Shown here: positions 55,801 through 64,000 of the stretch, in pieces
Position numbering within the stretch: the first letter of the stretch is position 1
Layout: the number at the start of each line of letters is the position of its first letter
Assembly: GCA_947258975.1 (NCBI GenBank)
Contig: CAMYKK010000003.1
Span: 88,503-152,502 of the forward strand
Direction: 5' to 3'
Origin: an uncultured Gammaproteobacteria bacterium
Lineage (GTDB): Bacteria > Pseudomonadota > Gammaproteobacteria > Arenicellales > JAANXG01
DNA: 64,000 bases
The notes under the pieces: generated by a model
Told to the model about the DNA's origin: nothing
What the model saw: only the letters and a program-made list of their open reading frames with translations
Databases searched by the model: none
Position numbers and translations under genes: made by a program

Positions 55801-57360
55801 CCTCGGAATGACCAATGTCATTAACATATTCATACGCCGTCCCTGCAGCGTCAGCAAACTTACTTCGTTCTCGTAAAATCGCTTGCCGTTCGCCATGGCG
55901 ATCAGTGCTTCTTTGAACACGGCTAGTGATTCTGGGAGGAATAGCGCTTCCAGAGAGCCCAGCAATCGCTGCTTATCCGTGGCCCCGAACAGTCTCAGGC
56001 TGGCATCGTTGACATCGAGTATCGTGATACGCCTTATCGCGTCGCGAACAAATGCCGGATGGTCATCCAGATACGCACGTAGATCCTCTACACCCTGGGA
56101 TTTCAAGTCATCGAGCGCTGTCTGGACCCGCGAAAAATCTTCTTCCCACAGGGATACGCCTGCGGACTGAAAAATGGTTTGATATCGCGTTTTACTGCCC
56201 TGCAGGCTTGCTTCAGCCCGTTTACGCGCGCGAATCTGCCACATGAGGTAAGTACTAAAAACCAGCAGGAGAACGATGACCCCGATCACGATTGTGATGA
56301 GGCCGGCGTACTGTTTCGCAAAGCTGGCCGGTGTATTGATCACGATACTGCCGGCCGGAAGCGAAGTCTGCGAAATACCAAAGCGTTGCAAGGCCGCGTA
56401 ATCGAACATCGGCCGATTGGGACTTTGACGCATGACCTTGATTGAGGACACCGGCACGCCCTGCAGCACCCTTACAGCCATTAGAGCCGCCTGCCGACCC
56501 TGTTCGCGGTGACTCAGCACGACGCCGCCCAAAGCGCCGGTAAGCAGAGCGTTCTCGCGGAGCACGTAGACCGGAGCTGGGGAATTTTCCGTCATCAGGG
56601 CCAGCGCTTGGTGCTTTGTCAACACCTCTCCTTCTTGGTCACGAAACGCGGACAGGCGGAGTACCGCGGTGTTGGGTTCAAGCTGCGCCAGCCGCTGCCC
56701 GAGCCGCTCCCAACTCATGGTTCCCAAAGACAGCGCCTGAAAGTGTATTTCCGGATAGCGATCAGCCAGCCGGTCGAAGGTGGACCGGTCGGCTTGGCCC
56801 GTCGGCGTGGCATCGACAACGGCTATGATTTTCGTCAACGGCCGCTGCAAAGACTTCATGAGGTCGATGGTGCGCTGATAGGATGGCGCTTCGATGACCC
56901 CCGTGATCAATGGGTGATCATCCATCTGAATGGCTGTTTGCACATCGTTGACGCCCAGAAACACGATCGGAATTTGCGGAAACAGCTGCGCCTGATAGTC
57001 CAAGGCAAAGCGCAACGCATTGTCGTCCGATAGCATCACCAGATCGTAAGGCGGGCGTTTTTCGAGCTTGTAGGAAAGTAAGTGCAGAAAGTTGTTCGTG
57101 CTCACATCGTCCAGGACACGCTTGCTGTCCATATACTCGATATCGAGGGCTATCCCACGTTTATCGAGCACCGACCGCACGCCCTGCACGATCGAGGGCG
57201 AGCTGACGAAAGTCGGGTGGTAGGAGAACAGCAACAAGACTTTCTTGTGGCTGACATCGTGGGTGGACACCTCGGCGGCATGCAGCAAAGTCCACGCAGT
57301 GAACATTAACAGGCCGACGGCGACGACCAGTCGCCACCGCACGCTATCAGTTGCACCCAT
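52897..57360 (-). CDS. Multi-PAS GGDEF-EAL protein with periplasmic ABC-substrate-binding-like sensor
   Basis: A 1487-residue inner-membrane signalling protein. Order: signal/TM (about 10-28), periplasmic ABC_sub_bind-like domain (about 40-330; 'KKVLLLFSYHPTFVSSPSIV'), TM helix (about 355-375), five PAS domains with PAC segments (about 385-1045), GGDEF (about 1060-1220; 'LYLDLDQFKVIND', 'RLGGDEFGVLLE' intact) and EAL (about 1240-1480). The EAL signature is 'FELLIRM' (E kept, A-L changed to L-L) with 'FEITET' and 'LDDFGSGLSSFAYL' present, so phosphodiesterase activity is likely. GGDEF makes c-di-GMP. ATG 57360 has AGGGA eight bases upstream; the longer 57408 frame lacks a site. Confidence 0.93.
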   Translation of the reverse strand: MGATDSVRWRLVVAVGLLMFTAWTLLHAAEVSTHDVSHKKVLLLFSYHPTFVSSPSIVQGVRSVLDKRGIALDIEYMDSKRVLDDVSTNNFLHLLSYKLEKRPPYDLVMLSDDNALRFALDYQAQLFPQIPIVFLGVNDVQTAIQMDDHPLITGVIEAPSYQRTIDLMKSLQRPLTKIIAVVDATPTGQADRSTFDRLADRYPEIHFQALSLGTMSWERLGQRLAQLEPNTAVLRLSAFRDQEGEVLTKHQALALMTENSPAPVYVLRENALLTGALGGVVLSHREQGRQAALMAVRVLQGVPVSSIKVMRQSPNRPMFDYAALQRFGISQTSLPAGSIVINTPASFAKQYAGLITIVIGVIVLLLVFSTYLMWQIRARKRAEASLQGSKTRYQTIFQSAGVSLWEEDFSRVQTALDDLKSQGVEDLRAYLDDHPAFVRDAIRRITILDVNDASLRLFGATDKQRLLGSLEALFLPESLAVFKEALIAMANGKRFYENEVSLLTLQGRRMNMLMTLVIPRRDDEFVKALVSFTDITQRKQTEEALRESEEHFRNLIEGSIEGILIDRWRKPLFVNQSFVDMLGYESGDEIVAMDSMDACVAPHERERLKRYTETRMKGDSAPKQYEYEALRKDGSTVILQNLARTIHWRGEPAIQSTVINITDRKKAEAQLRRSEASLAEAQRIALLGSWHWNVATNKLEWSDVVYRIFAIQPEQFDGTYEAFLGLVHPDDRKMVTESLNKALYQQQPYDLKHRITLPTEEVRVVHQRAVLTFDITGRPTRMLGTLQDITEREQVADALRQSEARFRDVADAASDWIWEMGPDLRFTYVSGRIEQVAGTSPAFLVGKTRGEVMFETTRSRAGRQHLKDLEQRRAFRDFVYQAKLEKDTRHFKISGKPIFDDNGVFQGYRGTGTDITAQKRAEAALGASERRYRILYDDNPSMYLTVASDGTILSVNPFGAQQLGYTEQQLTGTSLLALVHSHDRQKVTRLLNEVTQAPDRLHRWEVRKTRQDGSILWARESARVTDDVDGKPVILMVCEDITEAHKLAEEISYQATHDSLTGLVNRREFEKRLTRILQGASYDNSEHALCYLDLDQFKVINDICGHIAGDELLRRLGRVLREKVRKQDTLARLGGDEFGVLLEQCSLNQAERIAGDLQTTIRDFRFVWDGKVFAVGVSIGLVPIGKPDETVTSALSMADTACYAAKDAGRNRIHVYRESDNVLARRHGEMQLVSRINSALDDHRFHLVYQPIVPLASVDDTCQHFELLIRMQDETGGTISPAVFLAAAERYNLSVTLDRWVISTAFAWLTDQSQHLDSRYLCSINLSGLSLGDSEFLKFVMGQFTNKAIPPENVCFEITETAAIANFDSATHLINTLRARGCRFALDDFGSGLSSFAYLKNLPVDFLKIDGMFVKDIVDDPIALAMVKSINEIGRVMGKKTIAEFVENDAILERLREISVDYAQGFGVGRPRPLADMITRAKLSIAG

Positions 57361-57408
57361 GGTTGCGATCCCTTTCTCTCCAGGCCTCGAAGTGGTCCAA
57401 CCGGTCAT

Positions 57409-57705
57409 CTACACGCTTATCCGCAGTAGCGGTTTATTCAATATTTTGAAAACTATACGCGTAGGTGGGTTAATAATCTAAGGAAAGTATAGATTATACT
57501 AAGAGTTTTGATACCCGCTGCGGCGTCAAATTCTGCCCTGATCGAGACTAACTTATTGATAAGTGACCCGTATTCGGCACCCGGGACATGCCCCTTGGGA
57601 ATCGCGGGTCAACGTAAGTAGCCGTCCATTGAATCTTTTATACCCTGGAAAATAGGGGTCGGAGTCTGTGACCCCGACCCCTATTTTGACGGTCCGCGCC
57701 GCGGA
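57409..57705. other. Intergenic region with palindrome
   Basis: About 300 bp upstream of the PAS-GGDEF-EAL gene. The left end holds the palindrome described at 57649-57687; the AT-rich stretch near 57475-57500 (taaggaaagtatagattatact) is a plausible promoter for the long signalling gene. No gene is seen. Confidence 0.45.
57649..57687. terminator. GGGGTC-family palindromic terminator
   Basis: A perfect 14-bp stem (aaaataggggtcgg / ccgacccctatttt) with an 11-base loop, ending 18 bp past the stop of the DsrE-like gene on the minus strand. Bidirectional terminator of the same family as that at 13848. Confidence 0.85.
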
Positions 57706-58227
57706 CTAGCGAATTTCATCCACGGCGTAGATCTTCTCCATGATCTGCGGGCGGACCAGAGCGTGGCCCTTGTTCTGCCAATGGACGAGCTCGGTGATCG
57801 CCGACGGCACCACCTCGACGAACTCATACAGATCCGCGGGCGCATATTGATACTCCGGCAATGCCAGTCCGCATACCTTGAACGCGACACCGAGTTCGGC
57901 GTAGTAGCGCATGCGTTCCACCGCCTGCTGATAAGTTTGGTAATTGCTTTTCGCCAGGGTCACAATCTCCATGCCGTGCAGCACAATCACCACGCTGTGT
58001 TGTTCCGGGGCGTAGTCATAGGGATGCTCCGACAACGGATTCAATAACCCGCGCACCCAATACAATGCGGAATTGATCGCCTGGGGTTCGTTGAAATAGA
58101 AATCAAAAACCACCTTTTGTGGTGTATAGGGCGTCTGCGTGAACTGCCCCGCGATGGCGGTGCTGGATATTAGCGCGACGATACCGGCCAGGACGCCGGC
58201 TACGGAACGGGCATGGAATGCGGCCAT
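57706..58227 (-). CDS. Exported DsrE-family protein
   Basis: A 173-residue protein with a signal peptide (AGVLAGIVALISSTAIAG) and a DsrE/DsrF-like domain (KVVFDFYFNEPQAINSALYW, VIVLHGMEIVTLAKSNYQTY, FKVCGLALPEYQYAPADLYE). The single Cys in 'VCGLAL' matches the position of the sulfur-carrying Cys in some DsrE/TusD proteins. Exported relatives are common in sulfur oxidisers; role unknown. Excellent GGAGGG site six bases before the ATG. Confidence 0.8.
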   Translation of the reverse strand: MAAFHARSVAGVLAGIVALISSTAIAGQFTQTPYTPQKVVFDFYFNEPQAINSALYWVRGLLNPLSEHPYDYAPEQHSVVIVLHGMEIVTLAKSNYQTYQQAVERMRYYAELGVAFKVCGLALPEYQYAPADLYEFVEVVPSAITELVHWQNKGHALVRPQIMEKIYAVDEIR

Positions 58228-58293
58228 GAGTGACCCTCCGTGTGTGAGGGTTTCAATGTAGGCCTTCTTCGGTATGGAATCTAGATGCGACTA

Positions 58294-59607
58294 TCATTTA
58301 TTTTTCTTGTCCAACTCGCGCAGTCGGGCTAGCTTTTCGGAGATCTTTTGCTCCAGGCCTCTGTCGACCGGACGGTAGTACGTGCGCCGCGGTATGGCGT
58401 CCGGAAAATAGTTCACGCCGGCCGCGTACCCCTGGGGTTCGTCGTGGGCGTAGCGATAGCGTCGGCCATGCCCGAGCTGTTTCATCAGCAGGGTCGGGGC
58501 GTTGCGCAGATGCATGGGTACCTCCAAGGATCCATATGTCGTCACGTCATCGGCGGCGGCGTTAAATGCGGCGTAAACGGCATTACTCTTGGCCGCGCAA
58601 GCGAGATAAACTATGGCCTGCGCGATGGCGAGTTCGCCCTCGGGACTGCCGAGCCGCTCGTAGGCGTCCCAGGCATCCAGACATAAACTCAAGGCGCGCG
58701 GGTCGGCGTTGCCGACATCCTCCGCTGCCATGCGTACGACACGGCGCGCGATATAGACCGGATCACAGCCGCCATCGAGCATGCGCGCGTACCAATACAA
58801 GGCCGCGTCCGGCGCTGACCCGCGCACCGATTTGTGCAACGCGGATATCTGGTCATAGAACACCTCGCCAGCTTTGTCGAAGCGCCGCATACCGCCGGTA
58901 ATCACCTCGCGCACGATCTCGGCGGTAATCAGCAATTCGTTCTGTGTGTCGTCGGCGAGATCGGCGGCAATCTCGAGAAAGTTCAGCGCCCGGCGAGCAT
59001 CCCCGTCCGCCGCCAGCGCAATCTGGTCACGCAGGGATTCGTCAATGGATATCTCTAGGTCTCCCAATCCCCGCGCCGGCTCGGCCAGCGCCGCGTCGAT
59101 CACCTTTCGTATCGCGCCTCCGTCCAGGGCCTTGAGCACATACACCCGCACCCGTGACAACAGGGCGGGGATTAGCTCGAACGAGGGATTTTCCGTGGTC
59201 GCGGCGACAAAGGTTACGGTGCCATCCTCGATATGGGGCAGAAACGCGTCCTGCTGCGCCTTGTTGAAGCGATGAACTTCATCGACGAACAACACTGTGG
59301 GCCGATGTTGATTGCAACGCGCCTGCTTTGCGCTTTGCACCGCCGCGCGAATATCCTTGATTCCGGACAGCACAGCCGAGACGCGCAGGAACTGGGCGTC
59401 CGTACGCTGAGCGAGCAGATGAGCGAGCGTGGTCTTACCAGTGCCCGGCGGACCCCAAAACACCATCGAGTGCAATAGGCCGCTCTCGAGCGCCCCCCGG
59501 AGCGGTTTGTTTGCGGCCAGCAGGTGATCCTGTCCCACGAACTCGCCTATCCTGCGCGGACGCATCCGATCCGCGAGGGGCCGTATCGCTTTTTTGTCCG
59601 TTAACAT
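58294..59607 (-). CDS. rarA: Replication-associated recombination protein A (RarA/MgsA)
   Basis: A 437-residue AAA+ ATPase that acts at stalled replication forks. Walker A 'FWGPPGTGKTTLAHLLA' (about 50-66), Walker B 'LFVDEVHRFNKAQQD', sensor 1 'AATTENPSFE' and the C-terminal MgsA tetramerisation domain ('KSVRGSAPDAALYWYARML', 'VYLACAAKSNAVY', 'LRNAPTLLMK'). Good AAGG upstream of the ATG. Close to complete; ordinary length. Confidence 0.97.
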   Translation of the reverse strand: MLTDKKAIRPLADRMRPRRIGEFVGQDHLLAANKPLRGALESGLLHSMVFWGPPGTGKTTLAHLLAQRTDAQFLRVSAVLSGIKDIRAAVQSAKQARCNQHRPTVLFVDEVHRFNKAQQDAFLPHIEDGTVTFVAATTENPSFELIPALLSRVRVYVLKALDGGAIRKVIDAALAEPARGLGDLEISIDESLRDQIALAADGDARRALNFLEIAADLADDTQNELLITAEIVREVITGGMRRFDKAGEVFYDQISALHKSVRGSAPDAALYWYARMLDGGCDPVYIARRVVRMAAEDVGNADPRALSLCLDAWDAYERLGSPEGELAIAQAIVYLACAAKSNAVYAAFNAAADDVTTYGSLEVPMHLRNAPTLLMKQLGHGRRYRYAHDEPQGYAAGVNYFPDAIPRRTYYRPVDRGLEQKISEKLARLRELDKKNK

Positions 59608-59685
59608 AAATCAACCTTGATCAGAGCCGGCGATCCGCTGCGTAAAAGAAACCTGGGTGCCGGACCAGCCAGACTGCAGCGGCAT

Positions 59686-61242
59686 TCATGATCCAAGTGC
59701 ACCGCGTGAGTCTAGCAACTCTGTTCTTTCCCGCTCGAGTTGTTTATACGCTTGTTCGAGATTCGCCATGAGCGCCCCTATCGCCTTCCCGGTCCCTGAT
59801 TCCAGGCCACGCCGGACGCTGGCCCGCAATGACGGCTTCAGCAGTCGATAGGTGACAAACGGCGCCAACCAGGCAAGGAATATCAAAAGGAGGCTGTGGA
59901 TCGCGAAATCGATGCCCAGAAAATCGCCGCCACCTGTCAGCGCGAGCTGGTAACGGGTCACGACGCTAAACGCGGCCCAGGTGGTGGCGGTGAGCGGCAG
60001 CAAGTACATGGACCAACGGGCGAACGCGTGCGCACCCCGCGTAAGTGACGTGCCTGGTTTGGAAAGCGCCCGCTCCAGCCCCACCGCTGCAGCGCCGATC
60101 ATCGTGTCGCCAGCCGGCGCCAGGCTCGACTGTATCGATCGTTGCACCGCGTCGGTGGCGATACCGTGCACGTCGGAATCGATCACCGCCTGGCTGACGA
60201 TGTCCTCCACATACCGTTGTGCCTGCGCCGACCACAGTTGCGCGCCAAGATCGGGCATTTCCATCGCTTCTGGCGCCACCAATCTGTGCGTGTTGAACCA
60301 TCCGCGTTCCCGATCGCGAAAACGGTTGGCGATGGTCGCGATGGGCCAGTGCATACTCTCCCGGAGTTTGTTCAAGATCCGCTGCGCATGGACACGATGG
60401 GTTTGCACGAAACGCCGCCAGGTATTGTCGTCCCCAAATCGCGCCTCGAAAGCGGCTCGCAGCTGCTCGAGGTCGCGCAGCCGCGCCCACACTCCCAGTC
60501 GCTTGAGTTCGGCCAGTCCGTGGGCATCGATAGCTTCGCGGATAGTATGTTCGATGCGGGCAAACTCATCTGCCGCTGCATTACCTGCGCAACTGCTCGT
60601 TAGAACCATCGGCTCATCGAAGCCGGCGTGCTCGAGATCGCCGATAAACTCGTCAATCTGTGCGGCGTTACCCATATCCCACTGATTCATCACAAACATC
60701 CACCGGTGGCGATGTCCGCGTTTTTGAACTATTTGCCACCCTGCGTCGTCGCGATAGCGCTCCGGGCTGACTACGTAGATCACCCAATCAATATAGGGTA
60801 ACCACGCGAACACCAATTTCCGGTTGTCGGTTTCGGTACTGTCGATGTCCGGCATATCGATCCACACCACATCGCGCCTTGAATCGTCCCGGTGGTGGGC
60901 GATGCGGGTCTTGTTGACTGGGAACTCCTTGGGTAGCGAGGACAGCGCATGGGACTCGTGCAAGTACAGCGTAACCTCCCGGGAGGTCGGGCGCTCCACA
61001 CCGACCTTGGCGACAGCTTCTCCGGCGAGCCGGTTCAAAAGGCTGCTCTTGCCAACGCCGGTCCCGCCGAACAGGCCGACCACTAACGGCCTTTTATCTG
61101 CGGCCACGAATAGGTCGTCTGCGTTGGCTCGTTCTATTCTTTGCAGCGACTTACGGTCTGTTTCCGTGAGCCAGCCCTGGTCCACCGCATGGTCCACCCA
61201 CCGCGCTAGCGCCGCGTAGGCGCGTTGAAATTCGTCACTCAC
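59686..61242 (-). CDS. Membrane-anchored large GTPase
   Basis: A 518-residue GTPase with G1 'GGTGVGKSSLLN' (59-70), 'RPTSREVTLYLHES', G3 'DMPDID', G4 'NQWD' and two TM helices near the C-terminus (about 395-418 and 435-460: 'YLLPLTATTWAAFSVV', 'LLLIFLAWLAPFV'), then a helical tail. Domain pattern fits dynamin-like or YfjP-type membrane GTPases. It overlaps the upstream dynamin-like gene by ATGA, so the two are coupled. Its G domain and N-terminal length match those of the gene at 29423-31051, which lacks the TM pair. Confidence 0.85.
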   Translation of the reverse strand: MSDEFQRAYAALARWVDHAVDQGWLTETDRKSLQRIERANADDLFVAADKRPLVVGLFGGTGVGKSSLLNRLAGEAVAKVGVERPTSREVTLYLHESHALSSLPKEFPVNKTRIAHHRDDSRRDVVWIDMPDIDSTETDNRKLVFAWLPYIDWVIYVVSPERYRDDAGWQIVQKRGHRHRWMFVMNQWDMGNAAQIDEFIGDLEHAGFDEPMVLTSSCAGNAAADEFARIEHTIREAIDAHGLAELKRLGVWARLRDLEQLRAAFEARFGDDNTWRRFVQTHRVHAQRILNKLRESMHWPIATIANRFRDRERGWFNTHRLVAPEAMEMPDLGAQLWSAQAQRYVEDIVSQAVIDSDVHGIATDAVQRSIQSSLAPAGDTMIGAAAVGLERALSKPGTSLTRGAHAFARWSMYLLPLTATTWAAFSVVTRYQLALTGGGDFLGIDFAIHSLLLIFLAWLAPFVTYRLLKPSLRASVRRGLESGTGKAIGALMANLEQAYKQLERERTELLDSRGALGS

Positions 61243-62948
61243 AATGTCTGCCTGAGCTGTTCTGCGCGCTCTAATTCTTCCCGCTCAACCAAGAATAAAC
61301 GCTCATCTCGTAGCTGTCCGGGTAGACCAGAAAACGCATGCTTACAGTATCGTGAAATGACCGAGTTGACCTGATGTTGTTGACGCGTTTTGAGTTCGCC
61401 CTTGACGGAACTCATGAATGTTCCGACTGCGCTTTCGGTTAACAAAGAGGTCAACGACAACATCGCTGGTGTCAGCACCAGCTCGTTGACCCCGATCGCT
61501 CCGGTCTTGAAGGCCAACGCTACGCCGGCGGCATCCGCTGTAATGCGGGCTGCGCGCAAGCTATTCAGGGTGGCGGGACTCTGCGCTAGCTTGTCGTAAA
61601 GGGCGCGGGCCGCCTGGTCGATTTCCGTTTCGAAGTCGCGCTGATAATCGCCGACCGCGTCGGCGAACCCTTTTCGCACCGCGCTTGAGTTTTCATCGAA
61701 CGCCTTGGCCATGGCGCGCCACCAGTTTATGTGGTGTCCCTTGGATGCCGCGTTATCCCCGATCTTACGGCGCAGCAATAACAACAAGTGCGCGAAAATC
61801 TCTTCCAGAACGGCGCGTTCCACATCGGTGTGCGAGGCCCCTGATTCGATCTTGCCTGCGAACAACTTACGAAGCGGCCAAGTCAAAATCTGTCTGGTGG
61901 TTGCCAGGGGCCTGGCAAGGGCTGGGATCTCGAGCAGTTCCAGGAGCTGCACCATGGCCCTGTTGAAGGTGCCGTCATGGCGTGAGTGTTCGAGATATTG
62001 TGTTTGATAGGAGTCAACCGCGTCGTTGACCGCAGCGTCAACAGTCTCTTGCCACCGTACCGCTGCATCGTGTTCCAGCCGGACCGGCCGCAGCCATTCC
62101 TCCCAGTGCTCATTGAGCAGGGCGCGGGCCCCCGTATCACGCAGCGTCGCGGTGACCGGCTGCAATGTCTTGTTTACCGTGCGCAGAAAATCGTCCGAAG
62201 CCGGGTTCGCCAGCAATGTATGGAGGTTTCCGTCTTCAACGTAGGGTAAGCTGCAGATCGGGATTTCCTGAGCGTGATAACGCGACTCCTCAATCCGACC
62301 TTGCAAGGCGGATCGCAGTCTTGGTAGGTCCTGGCTTGCTTTATTGAGACAAATGAGCAGCGGCCGACGCAGGGGAAACAGCAAGTCCAACAATTTCCAC
62401 ACGGATAAATCGGAGTACTTCTCCCTGCTGACCACGAGGATGATCAGATCGGACAGCGTGGCGGCCTGGGTGACCAAGGTGCGATATTCCCGCGACGAGT
62501 GTGAGTCAAAATCAGGGGTGTCCCACACGGTGTAGGCACTATTTGCTAGTGCCCTTTTCGGATCATCGATAGCAGACAAGGACACCAATTCTTTGCGTGT
62601 CTGGGAGAAAAACGCACCAACTTTACCATGCTGTGTATCACTGGTATTCACGGTGAATCCTTGTAAGGTGCGCGTAAAACCGGCGAGTGGACTGGTCCTT
62701 GCCGCCTCCATTCCCAGCAGCAGGTTGACGATCGTGCTCTTGCCTGACTGTGTTGGCCCCAATACGGTGATATGCAACGGCACGGGACTATGTTCCATGA
62801 GGTCCTTGAGTGCACCGATCGCCAGGTCCAAACTAAACACCGGTCCGCTGATCTCGCTGCCGGAGTCGTTGTGGATGCGTTGGTACGCTGAGCGCAGGCG
62901 TCGCAGAAAGCCGTGTAGCAGTTCTACGGCGTCCTTCGAGGGTGACAT
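61239..62948 (-). CDS. Dynamin-like GTPase
   Basis: A 569-residue GTPase: G1 'LGPTQSGKSTIVNLLLG' (about 60-76), G3 'VWDTPDFDSHSS', G4 'CLNKAS', followed by a long helical region and a hydrophobic C-terminal segment (about 480-520: 'AALAFKTGAIGVNELVLTPA', 'MLSLTSLLTESAVG'), probably a membrane paddle. It shares no close similarity with the adjacent GTPase but is cotranscribed and coupled to it (ATGA). A paired pattern is known in bacterial dynamin-like systems, where two non-identical GTPases act together. Confidence 0.8.
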   Translation of the reverse strand: MSPSKDAVELLHGFLRRLRSAYQRIHNDSGSEISGPVFSLDLAIGALKDLMEHSPVPLHITVLGPTQSGKSTIVNLLLGMEAARTSPLAGFTRTLQGFTVNTSDTQHGKVGAFFSQTRKELVSLSAIDDPKRALANSAYTVWDTPDFDSHSSREYRTLVTQAATLSDLIILVVSREKYSDLSVWKLLDLLFPLRRPLLICLNKASQDLPRLRSALQGRIEESRYHAQEIPICSLPYVEDGNLHTLLANPASDDFLRTVNKTLQPVTATLRDTGARALLNEHWEEWLRPVRLEHDAAVRWQETVDAAVNDAVDSYQTQYLEHSRHDGTFNRAMVQLLELLEIPALARPLATTRQILTWPLRKLFAGKIESGASHTDVERAVLEEIFAHLLLLLRRKIGDNAASKGHHINWWRAMAKAFDENSSAVRKGFADAVGDYQRDFETEIDQAARALYDKLAQSPATLNSLRAARITADAAGVALAFKTGAIGVNELVLTPAMLSLTSLLTESAVGTFMSSVKGELKTRQQHQVNSVISRYCKHAFSGLPGQLRDERLFLVEREELERAEQLRQTL

Positions 62949-63108
62949 GATTAATCGACGGTGCGGAGGGTTGTCTGTTCTACGGGGCCGGGTCCCGTAG
63001 GGACGGGCGCGGTAATTCTTGACGCCGCCGCCACAAGTCGGGCTTGATTCTCGAGATCAAACCGCTATGCGTGTTTTCCACCGAATTGGCGAATATCCAT
63101 GCGCCCGG

Positions 63109-63396
63109 TCAAATCGCTTTATGATGCGTGGGGGGATGAAATTTTCGTACCGCCAGCAGATACTCCGATTTGGCCACTACGCCATCTCCATCAAGGTCGA
63201 GCAACTGATAATCAACCGGGAATCCGCCGCCCTCGGTGTGTGCGTATTCCTCGGAAGTCAAAACTCCATCGCGGTCTAGATCCATCTGTTCAAATAATCC
63301 GGTTGCGAACGACTCCATGGTTTTTGTGTCGAACTCTTGTGCGCGTGCTCCACTCACAACCAGTAACAGGATTAGAAAAACTATTGAATGTTTCAT
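63109..63396 (-). CDS. Exported EF-hand protein
   Basis: A 95-residue protein with a signal peptide (about 1-19: HSIVFLILLLVVSGARA) and two EF-hand loops: 'DLDRDGVLTSEEY' (about 38-50) and 'DLDGDGVVAKSEY' (about 67-79), each with the D-x-D-x-D/G pattern. It likely binds calcium in the periplasm. The ATG at 63396 starts the signal peptide; the open frame beyond is shadow. Confidence 0.85.
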   Translation of the reverse strand: MKHSIVFLILLLVVSGARAQEFDTKTMESFATGLFEQMDLDRDGVLTSEEYAHTEGGGFPVDYQLLDLDGDGVVAKSEYLLAVRKFHPPTHHKAI

Positions 63397-63470
63397 GACG
63401 ATTCCGGTTCGGTCCTGGATGATCGCATTATATGCCAGAAACGGTCGCAGCATATCCAACTCGGGCGGTG

Positions 63471-64000
63471 TTACACATTATCCGCGTCGTGGGTGTAGGT
63501 CTCCAATTCCACAGCGGCATTCGACACTGTGCGTTTGGGCTGGATGAGAGGTTGTGGTTCACGATACGCGGTTAATTCCCTAGCGGGGATTCGCCAAAAA
63601 CAAATTGGGTCGGAAAATCCCGTCAGTGCAATCGTTTCCCGTACTGGAGAATAACCATCGAGTATCAGCGCAATCTGTGGATCATCGGCAAGTGCGGCCG
63701 ACATGACGATGTCGCCACCGTCACTTCGCGCTTGAAGCCTGGCGGCCAAATTGACTGCCGAACCATAATAATCGAGTCGGTCATTCAGGTTCACCGATAG
63801 GCACCGGCCGGTATGCAGTCCGAGTTTGACAATGATCGGGTCTCGATCGGATGTCCGATTAAACCAATTAATGTCATGCTGAATGCGTATCGCGCAATTG
63901 AGTGCGTCGACAGGATTAAAGAATACTGCCATAACTGCGTCCCCGATCTTTTTTACGATGCTCCCATCATGCTCATGGACCGCATCGCCGAGTATCTCGA
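63471..64000 (-). CDS. Class III adenylate/guanylate cyclase domain protein (5' part outside window)
   Basis: The reverse strand is open from the window edge to a stop at 63471 (about 176 residues). It holds the cyclase catalytic-domain motifs 'DGSIVKKIGDAVMAVF' (Asp of the second metal site) and 'GLHTGRCLSVNLNDRLDYYG', 'AVNLAARLQ', 'DIVMSAAL'. The first-metal Asp and N-terminal domains are outside. C-terminal Arg/Pro-rich tail. The frame is clear, the domain confident; cAMP versus cGMP cannot be told from this part. Confidence 0.9.
   Translation of the reverse strand, partial: EILGDAVHEHDGSIVKKIGDAVMAVFFNPVDALNCAIRIQHDINWFNRTSDRDPIIVKLGLHTGRCLSVNLNDRLDYYGSAVNLAARLQARSDGGDIVMSAALADDPQIALILDGYSPVRETIALTGFSDPICFWRIPARELTAYREPQPLIQPKRTVSNAAVELETYTHDADNV

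Overview
The window is chromosomal DNA of a Gram-negative bacterium, most likely a gammaproteobacterium: TolC, an isoaspartyl methyltransferase family protein, ThiC under a TPP riboswitch, RarA, a CPA2/Kef antiporter and large PAS-GGDEF-EAL and HD-GYP proteins. Its centre-left (about 5.7-28 kb) is a magnetosome gene island, so the organism is very probably magnetotactic. The gammaproteobacterial assignment is inference from gene content; the magnetosome assignment rests on many independent protein matches.

Layout. 1-5.5 kb: tolC (cut by the window start), a Pcm-family methyltransferase, a small unknown gene with two hairpin terminators, TPP riboswitch and thiC. 5.7-17.7 kb, minus strand: feoA, feoB, a FeoB-associated Cys-rich membrane peptide, an unrecognised multi-TM protein, mms6, mamF/mmsF, mamH, mamI, mamE, a mamJ-like gene, mamK, a PHA-system-like small gene and a CDF transporter without a C-terminal domain. 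17.9-25.9 kb, plus strand: mamL, M, O, P, A, Q, R, B, S, T, tightly packed with several ATGA overlaps. 26.1-28 kb, minus strand: mamN and a Pmp3/YqaE-like membrane protein. The canonical order H-I-E-J-K-L-M-N-O-P-A-Q-R-B-S-T is therefore kept but broken between K and L into two divergent arms with feoAB at the junction, and mamN has moved to the far end.

Working together: MamB/MamM (CDF transporters), MamH, MamN and FeoAB handle iron and proton traffic. MamI, L, Q and B are known to shape the magnetosome membrane. MamE, MamO and MamP (protease/PDZ/magnetochrome) with MamT, MamS, MamR, Mms6 and MamF control magnetite nucleation, redox state and crystal size. MamA coats the vesicle, and MamK with the MamJ-like protein would build and tether the chain.

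28-38 kb is an accessory stretch: an ArsA/Get3-like ATPase, a large GTPase whose paralogue lies at 59.7-61.2 kb beside a dynamin-like GTPase, a P-loop NTPase, a PAP2 phosphatase, an OprB-like porin, a DmeF-type metal exporter and a Kef-type antiporter. 38-64 kb is ordinary chromosome with signalling proteins (HD-GYP, PAS-GGDEF-EAL, class III cyclase), hydrolases and small exported proteins. No transposase, tRNA, rRNA or CRISPR array was seen. A family of about 170-bp intergenic MITE-like repeats with roughly 20-bp terminal inverted repeats is scattered through the window, and a second family of GGGGTC palindromes acts as probable terminators.
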